Below, one piece after another: positions 5,224 through 9,678 of a stretch of DNA of 9,678 nucleotides. Position numbers and translations under genes: made by a program. The stretch covers positions 1-9,678 of the forward strand of contig JAHIRU010000068.1 of the NCBI GenBank assembly GCA_018818465.1. The letters run 5' to 3'. The notes under the pieces were generated by a model that ran no database searches, had not been told where the DNA came from, and saw only the letters and a list, made by a program, of their open reading frames with translations. The DNA comes from Nanobdellota archaeon (GTDB lineage Archaea; Aenigmatarchaeota; Aenigmatarchaeia; QMZP01). Each line of letters begins with the position of its first letter. Position 1 is the stretch's first letter.

Positions 5224-6906
5224 ATGCTAGGATTTGGGAAATCTGATAAAAATTCTGACAAGAAAGGAAAATGCAAGTTCATAGTTGTAACAGGCGGTGT
5301 TATTTCTGGTCTTGGAAAAGGCGTTATAACAGCTTCTATTGCCAATGTTTTGCAGGCGCATGGATACAATGTAAGCGCTATAAAAATTGATCCCTATATA
5401 AACATAGACGCTGGTACAATGAGGCCCACTGAGCATGGTGAAGTTTGGGTAACAGATGATGGCGGTGAAACAGACCAGGATCTTGGCACATATGAAAGAT
5501 TTCTAGGAAAATCAATATCTAAATTGAATAATATAACAACAGGCCAGGTCTATCAAAAAGTTATATCAATGGAGAGAAACCTTGATTTCGGAGGCAAATG
5601 CGTTGAGGTAATTCCTCATATACCAGAAGAGATTGAAAGAAGGATAAAGGAAGTTGCAGAAAAAGAAAAATTGGATTTTCTGCTTATAGAAGTTGGAGGC
5701 ACTGTTGGTGATTATCAAAATGTTCTTTTCTTAGAGGCTATGAGAAGAATGAACCTTAAAGGAGATCCTATGGTATTTGTTCATGTTGTCTATTTGCCAA
5801 TACCAAAGAGCGTTGGTGAAATGAAGACAAAACCCGCCCAACATTCTGTTAGAATGTTAAATGAAGTTGGAATACAACCTCATTTTATTATGGCCAGAAG
5901 TGAGAAGCCGTTAGATGATGTTAGAAAAGAAAAGATATCAATATTCTGTAATGTAAAACCAGAAAATGTTATATCAAATCCGGATTTGGAATATGTTTAT
6001 GAACTTCCCTTGATATACGAAAATCAAGATTTTACTGAAAACATTCTGAGAAAATTTGATATAAAATACAAAAAAACAGACGGTCTTGATAATTGGAGAA
6101 AGTTTGTTAACAACATAAAGACAGCAGAAAAGAAAGTTAAAATTGCTATCGTGGGAAAATATTTTGACATAGGTGATTTCACTTTAGAGGATTCATATGT
6201 CTCTGTTATAGAGGCTATAAAGCATGCTAGTGGCAACAAAAAGGTTGTTCCAGAAATCGTTTGGATGGATTCAAAAGACTTTGAAAAGGATGAAAATAAA
6301 CTTCAGAAGCTAAACGATATAGATGGTGTAATAGTCCCTGGAGGATTTGGCTCTACTGGAATAGAAGGTAAGATATTAGTTGCTAAATATTGTAGAGAAA
6401 ATAATGTTCCTTATCTTGGACTTTGTCTTGGATTGCAAATCGCTGTCATTGAGTTTGCTCGCAATGTTTGTGGATTAGAAGGGTCTAATTCCACTGAATT
6501 TGATAAAAATACAAAACATCCCTCTGTCTGTATTTTACCTGATCAAGTAGAAAAAATGAAAAAATCGCAATATGGAGGAACTATGAGATTGGGTGGTCAG
6601 GATGTTAAGATTGTAGAAAATACTATTGCGGAGAAAATTTATGGAAAAAATCTAATCAGAGAGAGGTTTCGCCATAGATTTGAAATAAATCCTGAACTTA
6701 TTGAGAATCTAAAAAACAAAGGTCTTGTTTTTTCTGGCATGACCCCCGATAACAAAATTATGCAAATAATTGAATTGTCTGAGCATATATTCTTCATGGG
6801 TTCTCAGTTCCATCCAGAGTTTACGAGTAGACCAATAAATCCAAATCCATTATTCACGAAATTTATAGAATCTGCTATTAAAATATCAGATTCCAGAAGC
6901 CTTTAA
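5224..6906 (+). CDS. pyrG: CTP synthase (glutamine-hydrolysing)
   Basis: The product converts UTP, ATP and glutamine to CTP. The synthetase domain (about 17-280) has the P-loop-like GGVISGLGKGV (24-34), KIDPYINIDAGTM (54-66), DDGGETDQDL (78-87), EVGGTVGD (156-163) and a UTP-site KTKPAQHSV (201-209). The class I glutamine amidotransferase domain (about 304-550) has PGGFG (372-376), nucleophile C401 in GLCLGLQ, and H530-x-E532 in QFHPEF. GGTMRLG (451-457) and RFRHRFE (481-487) are also typical. At 560 residues it is slightly longer than the usual ~530-545, through a ~16-residue hydrophilic N-terminal extension. Unusual residues: T378 replaces the Arg of the GGFGxRGxEG lid, A205 the Thr of KTKPTQ, and DFGGKCVEVIPHI the usual GDYLGxTVQVIPHI. 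The 3' end overlaps the convergent endonuclease gene by 21 bp. Confidence 0.96.
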   Translation: MLGFGKSDKNSDKKGKCKFIVVTGGVISGLGKGVITASIANVLQAHGYNVSAIKIDPYINIDAGTMRPTEHGEVWVTDDGGETDQDLGTYERFLGKSISKLNNITTGQVYQKVISMERNLDFGGKCVEVIPHIPEEIERRIKEVAEKEKLDFLLIEVGGTVGDYQNVLFLEAMRRMNLKGDPMVFVHVVYLPIPKSVGEMKTKPAQHSVRMLNEVGIQPHFIMARSEKPLDDVRKEKISIFCNVKPENVISNPDLEYVYELPLIYENQDFTENILRKFDIKYKKTDGLDNWRKFVNNIKTAEKKVKIAIVGKYFDIGDFTLEDSYVSVIEAIKHASGNKKVVPEIVWMDSKDFEKDENKLQKLNDIDGVIVPGGFGSTGIEGKILVAKYCRENNVPYLGLCLGLQIAVIEFARNVCGLEGSNSTEFDKNTKHPSVCILPDQVEKMKKSQYGGTMRLGGQDVKIVENTIAEKIYGKNLIRERFRHRFEINPELIENLKNKGLVFSGMTPDNKIMQIIELSEHIFFMGSQFHPEFTSRPINPNPLFTKFIESAIKISDSRSL

Positions 6907-8346
6907 CATTAACTCTATTGAGTTGTTTTTTTCTTGTGTTTTAGGGTTTGTTAAAATGAAAGAGCTTTTATAATGTCTTTTATATTTATCTAATCTCTTT
7001 ATTTCTTTCAACATGTTTATTATTTGTATTTTGTTTTCTTCAACTATACTTTTACCATAAGATGTTAATTTTATTACATTGAATTCATTTCTTCCATTTC
7101 TTGTTCTATTAACCAGTTTTGGTTTGTTATTCTCTAATCCCCTAAAAACTTTATTTATATGATCTTTGTTTTTTCCAAAGCTTTTTGCTAGTTTGTTAGA
7201 ATTTGATTCTTTACATAAATACAGATAATACATGTAAAGTAAATCTATATCACGCTGAAAGCATCCTTTTATCAACATTTCTGTCTGCTTTTTCTTTGGA
7301 TACGATATTAAATGATTCTTTATAAATTTGTTAAATAGTTTTGTATCTTTTTCACGTATGTTATTTCTATGTGCTATATTAACTCTATCTCCAAAATCTT
7401 CTGCTGAAAATCCTATATTTTTTAACATACTTATTATTAAGTTTCTTCTATCTTTTTTTGTTTCATTAAACGAAAACCATTTATTAATGGTACTAACATT
7501 ACCTTCAGCAGAAAAATAACCCGCTAAAAAAGCTCCTTTTATATTTTTTGAAGATTTATCCAATAGATCTTCTATGTTTATTAATAGATAATTGAATAAA
7601 AAAGCCAATGGTGTATTTCTAATATGCAAGCACGTACCTATGCTATTCCATCGTCCATGTACCTTCCATCTTATTTTGTTGCTTAAGATTCTTATTTCCT
7701 TTTTATATTCTTTACTGATTTTATTGTTCAAAAGGCTACCTTCTATTATCTCTATATCAAAAACATTTTCGTTTTGCATTAATGTTTTGACAAAAAATTC
7801 TTTTATTTTAGTTAATAAGGTAATATCTCTATTAACAAATGTTAAGTAAGGTCTGTATGGTATGTTTTTTGGTTTCTTTGTTACACCATCTCCCAACCAA
7901 AAACCCAATATAATTGCTAGATTTTCTGACCATTCTATATTAGTTGGTAAGATGACTGTTTTCCAGTATTTATTACTATCAAAATATCGTATTAGTATAA
8001 TTTTATTATCTATATACTCCAAATACCATGAATTGGCACTGGTTTTAGATCTACGCATCATGTCCTTTTTAACGAGAAATGCTACATTTATAATATTTTT
8101 AGTATAATTAATTTTTGTCATTGTTTCTAAAGTTTTTTCTTTTAATTTAGAATATTTAATCAAATCTTTTGGAGATTCTTTAAAAATAGTAAATATTTGT
8201 GTCTGAATTTTAGAATTTGGTATACTTTTCCCATTTAACCAGTTATATAATGATGTTTTATTTGTTTTTAGTTGTTTGTAAACATCAATTCCATATTTTA
8301 TTATAAGTTCTCTAAATAGATATTTCCACTCATTTCCTTTTAACAT
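6886..8346 (-). CDS. Free-standing LAGLIDADG (DOD-type) homing endonuclease with terminal DNA-binding HTH regions
   Basis: The 486-residue protein has two LAGLIDADG helices: ILGFWLGDG (146-154, acidic D153) and FLAGYFSAEG (273-282, acidic E281). Two motifs in one chain make a monomeric pseudo-symmetric endonuclease, and both metal-binding acids are present, so activity is plausible. Residues 22-55 (YKQLKTNKTSLYNWLNGKSIP...) look like a helix-turn-helix. Residues 380-430 (NSNKLAKSFGKNKDHINKVFRGL... then KLTSYG) look like a winged helix. No intein splicing residues or host-protein halves flank it, so it is not an intein. Hand counts give 29/120 G+C at 7141-7260, against 25/60 in aglH (1261-1320) and 22/60 in the nuclease (8641-8700), consistent with acquired DNA. 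The frame is intact. Its last codons overlap the pyrG 3' end. The target site is unknown. Confidence 0.85.
   Translation of the reverse strand: MLKGNEWKYLFRELIIKYGIDVYKQLKTNKTSLYNWLNGKSIPNSKIQTQIFTIFKESPKDLIKYSKLKEKTLETMTKINYTKNIINVAFLVKKDMMRRSKTSANSWYLEYIDNKIILIRYFDSNKYWKTVILPTNIEWSENLAIILGFWLGDGVTKKPKNIPYRPYLTFVNRDITLLTKIKEFFVKTLMQNENVFDIEIIEGSLLNNKISKEYKKEIRILSNKIRWKVHGRWNSIGTCLHIRNTPLAFLFNYLLINIEDLLDKSSKNIKGAFLAGYFSAEGNVSTINKWFSFNETKKDRRNLIISMLKNIGFSAEDFGDRVNIAHRNNIREKDTKLFNKFIKNHLISYPKKKQTEMLIKGCFQRDIDLLYMYYLYLCKESNSNKLAKSFGKNKDHINKVFRGLENNKPKLVNRTRNGRNEFNVIKLTSYGKSIVEENKIQIINMLKEIKRLDKYKRHYKSSFILTNPKTQEKNNSIELMLKASGI
6911..6932 (+). terminator. Intrinsic-type terminator of pyrG inside the endonuclease gene
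   Basis: Five bases after the pyrG stop codon, AACTC (6911-6915) and GAGTT (6920-6924) form a 5-bp stem around TATT. One G and then TTTTTTT (6926-6932) follow. A T-run alone can stop archaeal RNA polymerase, and the hairpin strengthens the case. These bases are also codons of the C-terminal end of the convergent endonuclease. Confidence 0.6.
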
Positions 8347-8370
8347 GATACTATAATTATATATTTATTA

Positions 8371-8380
8371 TATTTAAAAG
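8371..8380 (-). promoter_or_regulatory. Putative TATA box of the homing endonuclease gene
   Basis: On the minus strand CTTTTAAATA lies about 25-34 bases before the ATG at 8346, in a solid A/T stretch with no Shine-Dalgarno. This fits a leaderless transcript of the endonuclease gene, separate from the upstream nuclease gene. Support is position and composition only. Confidence 0.35.
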
Positions 8381-8412
8381 TTATACCAATCTAATGCCTT
8401 TCGGGTGTTATT

Positions 8413-8430
8413 ATATGATTATTATCATAT
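8413..8430. repeat. Perfect inverted repeat upstream of the endonuclease gene
   Basis: ATATGAT (8413-8419) and ATCATAT (8424-8430) are perfect inverted arms around TATT. It lies about 67-84 bases before the endonuclease start and 46-63 bases after the nuclease stop. It could be an operator or a weak RNA hairpin. AT-rich DNA makes short palindromes by chance, so function is uncertain. Confidence 0.5.
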
Positions 8431-8444
8431 TTCTCTTTTCATAG

Positions 8445-8457
8445 GCTTCATAGAAGC
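8445..8457. repeat. Short hairpin downstream of the nuclease gene
   Basis: GCTTC (8445-8449) and GAAGC (8453-8457) form a 5-bp stem with a 3-base ATA loop, 19 bases beyond the nuclease stop on the minus strand. It follows rather than precedes the T-rich tract, so it is not a classical bacterial terminator hairpin. It might protect the 3' end of the nuclease mRNA. Confidence 0.4.
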
Positions 8458-8463
8458 TGCCAT

Positions 8464-8475
8464 AAAAAGAAAAAA
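8464..8475 (-). terminator. T-run terminator after the nuclease gene
   Basis: Immediately after the nuclease TAA the minus strand reads T6-C-T5 (8475 down to 8464), the kind of oligo-T tract that ends transcription in archaea. This would separate the nuclease transcript from the endonuclease gene downstream. The rest of the 129-bp spacer (8347-8475) holds only the two short palindromes and the TATA-like box. Confidence 0.5.
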
Positions 8476-9141
8476 TTAATTCTTTTTGTATTTGGTATCA
8501 AGCAGTTTTCTTATGTTTTCTGCTTTCTTTTGGCCCATGTTCTCGACTTTCATCAGCTTATCAATATTAGCATTGAAAAGTTTTTTCGGTGTTTTAAAGT
8601 GCTCTAAAAGCCTTCTGCTCATTTTGTTTGATATGAGAGGTAAACCAGCAACAAGGAACTCCTGTTGTTCTTTTATACCATTTTTTCTTGGTTTACAGCG
8701 TATCTGCAGCTCTCTTTTCTCACCAAATTGTTCTCTGTATGCTATCCAATAGATTTGTGCGGCTGTCTCTCTTTGACTCTGTGTCCATATAATAGGAATT
8801 CTATAGTCTACAGAAAGTGAAGATAATGCTCCTCTTATTGCGTTTTCATGTATGTTGCGACCGTTGAAAAGTTCTCCCTGATCGCCTTCTAAAATTAATA
8901 CAGGTCTTTCAAAAGAGCATAACATAGACTCTGCTTGTTTAAACAATCTCTGATCTACTATTGATTGCAGAAAATCTGAAACAGTTTTCCTTTCTATGCA
9001 GACACGATCTGATGCTATGTAATCTCCTACTGTTAGATTCCTTGTTTCCAGTGCAACATTGTTCTTTTTTATAAAATCTATAACACCTGACTGCATTTCT
9101 CTGTTGTCTACTACTATCTTAACTTCTGGCTTTTCTTTCAT
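8476..9141 (-). CDS. ERCC4-family structure-specific endonuclease with HhH domain (Hef/XPF nuclease half)
   Basis: This 221-residue protein matches the nuclease half of archaeal Hef/XPF. The ERCC4 domain (about 7-135) has VDNRE (11-15) and the catalytic GDYIASDRVCIERKTVSD (39-56), with the E50-R51-K52-x3-D56 signature complete. After a basic linker (141-157), residues 160-216 form a tandem helix-hairpin-helix domain, with hairpins near VAGLPLIS (164-171) and VENMGQKKA (199-207). Family role: dimeric cleavage of 3'-flap, fork and branched DNA during repair and replication restart. The ~220-residue size resembles crenarchaeal XPF, which lacks a helicase. I see no clear C-terminal PCNA-binding (PIP) motif of the kind those proteins carry (end: KLLDTKYKKN). 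The helicase counterpart is at 2916-4433. The gene diverges from a secreted-protein gene. Confidence 0.92.
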   Translation of the reverse strand: MKEKPEVKIVVDNREMQSGVIDFIKKNNVALETRNLTVGDYIASDRVCIERKTVSDFLQSIVDQRLFKQAESMLCSFERPVLILEGDQGELFNGRNIHENAIRGALSSLSVDYRIPIIWTQSQRETAAQIYWIAYREQFGEKRELQIRCKPRKNGIKEQQEFLVAGLPLISNKMSRRLLEHFKTPKKLFNANIDKLMKVENMGQKKAENIRKLLDTKYKKN

Positions 9142-9184
9142 ACAATCTCAAAATTATTTATTAAACTTTATATTAATTATATAT
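9142..9184. promoter_or_regulatory. Divergent promoter spacer, nuclease / secreted protein
   Basis: The 43-bp spacer is almost entirely A/T. For the leftward nuclease gene, ATATAAA (complement of 9167-9173) lies about 26-32 bases before its ATG. For the rightward gene, TTATTTATTAAA (9155-9166) lies about 19-30 bases before the ATG at 9185. The two candidate boxes are crossed, so polymerases would compete for the same DNA. No convincing Shine-Dalgarno is seen on either side. Confidence 0.4.
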
Positions 9185-9678
9185 ATGAAAAAACTGATAT
9201 TGTTAAGTCTTTGTTTATTCTCATTCATATTAATTTCCAATGCATCAGCTGCGGTGAGTACTATACCGTCATGCACTGCAAACCAATGCTACATATCAGA
9301 GGATTCCAATCTGATAGTTTATTCAACAACAGGCTCAGCATCGAGAATAGAATGGCGTTTTATAGACGGTTTAACAGGAATTGACTCAGCACGCGGCCTG
9401 CTACCTAAATTTGGAACTAAGAATGCATGCTATTTTTCCTCTGATGACATGAGCACATGCGGACCTACACCTTTGACAGTAAGTAATGAATTTGGTTATG
9501 ACTTGATGTCAAGAACTGTTACAGTAAGCAATCCTAATCCGTCTGAAGACTCGCAAACTATAATACCAAGTGCGTTGAAAATTTCACCTGATATAGACGT
9601 AATCGGTAACACATTGATTATGCGTGTCCCTTACTACACCAGCGGAGGCACGGTATCAAGCATTACTTATAATGTATA
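9185..9678 (+). CDS. Secreted or surface protein with signal peptide, unknown function (3' end outside window)
   Basis: From ATG 9185 the frame stays open for 164 codons to the right edge. The first residues, MKKLILLSLCLFSFILISNASA, form a clear Sec signal peptide: two Lys, a hydrophobic core and an Ala-Ser-Ala cleavage box near residue 22. The mature part visible is rich in Ser/Thr and predicted beta structure. It has four cysteines (C30, C35, C82, C92) spaced as two possible disulfide pairs. Several Asn-X-Ser/Thr-like sites are not obvious, so glycosylation cannot be claimed. No conserved domain is recognised; an immunoglobulin-like or adhesin-like surface protein is possible. The absence of a stop codon in the window means its length is unknown. 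It diverges from the nuclease gene. Confidence 0.8.
   Translation, partial: MKKLILLSLCLFSFILISNASAAVSTIPSCTANQCYISEDSNLIVYSTTGSASRIEWRFIDGLTGIDSARGLLPKFGTKNACYFSSDDMSTCGPTPLTVSNEFGYDLMSRTVTVSNPNPSEDSQTIIPSALKISPDIDVIGNTLIMRVPYYTSGGTVSSITYNV

Noticed and set aside
4941..5369. 142-codon minus-strand open frame opposite porD and the pyrG start
   Set aside because: It lies antisense to two well-identified genes, and its translation has no recognisable domain; a shadow frame.
6886..8346. Intein or intron-encoded endonuclease splitting a host gene
   Set aside because: The flanking genes are complete (pyrG ends normally after QFHPEF...PLF; the nuclease has both domains), and no N- and C-terminal splicing blocks are visible. 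A free-standing gene is the simpler reading.
2916..9141. Hef gene broken by insertion of the intervening genes
   Set aside because: The nuclease half precedes the helicase half in transcription order, opposite to fused Hef, and genes in between run on both strands.
1..9678. CRISPR array, insertion sequence or toxin-antitoxin module
   Set aside because: No regularly spaced repeats, transposase motifs or small paired toxin-like genes are visible on either strand.

Overview
The window reads as a chromosomal segment of an archaeon, most likely of the DPANN type. The archaeal signs are a Hef-family helicase and a Hef/XPF-type nuclease, a PorD ferredoxin, a Stt3/AglB-like C-terminus beside an AglH/Alg7-like phosphotransferase, and TATA-like boxes about 25-30 bases before start codons that mostly lack a Shine-Dalgarno sequence. 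The DPANN placement is inference, from the short unfamiliar membrane proteins, the very short spacers and a divergent CTP synthase. Genes are tightly packed, with overlaps and spacers mostly under 50 bp.

Layout. At the left, the 3' end of a probable oligosaccharyltransferase (2-583) is followed by a structured 143-bp spacer. Next comes a GlcNAc-1-phosphate transferase (727-1740), so this end concerns N-glycosylation. Convergent to it, sharing the bases of both stop codons, is a leftward block: a Hef-like helicase (2916-4433), a three-helix membrane protein with a glycine hinge and charged tail (2215-2892), and a five-helix membrane protein (1737-2207).

From a 49-bp divergent promoter region, a rightward block encodes a DTGA-type retropepsin-like (RimK/LysX family) protein (4483-4893), translationally coupled to PorD (4890-5183), and then CTP synthase (5224-6906). 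A hairpin plus T7 terminator of the CTP synthase gene lies inside the 3' end of a convergent, AT-rich, free-standing LAGLIDADG endonuclease gene (6886-8346). Upstream of that, on the same strand, is a separate ERCC4/XPF-type nuclease with helix-hairpin-helix repeats (8476-9141). Divergent from it, a secreted cysteine-containing protein runs off the right edge (9185-9678).

How the genes relate. The helicase and the nuclease correspond to the two halves of euryarchaeal Hef, but here they are separate genes in the reverse order, about 4 kb apart. Together they would supply fork or branched-DNA repair. PyrG and PorD are core metabolism. The homing endonuclease looks like an acquired mobile gene in the pyrG-nuclease gap. 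I found no CRISPR array, tRNA, rRNA or insertion sequence. The most promising oddities are the separated Hef halves, the free-standing homing endonuclease, the nested palindromes at 588-663, altered motifs in CTP synthase, and the uncharacterised membrane-protein pair.
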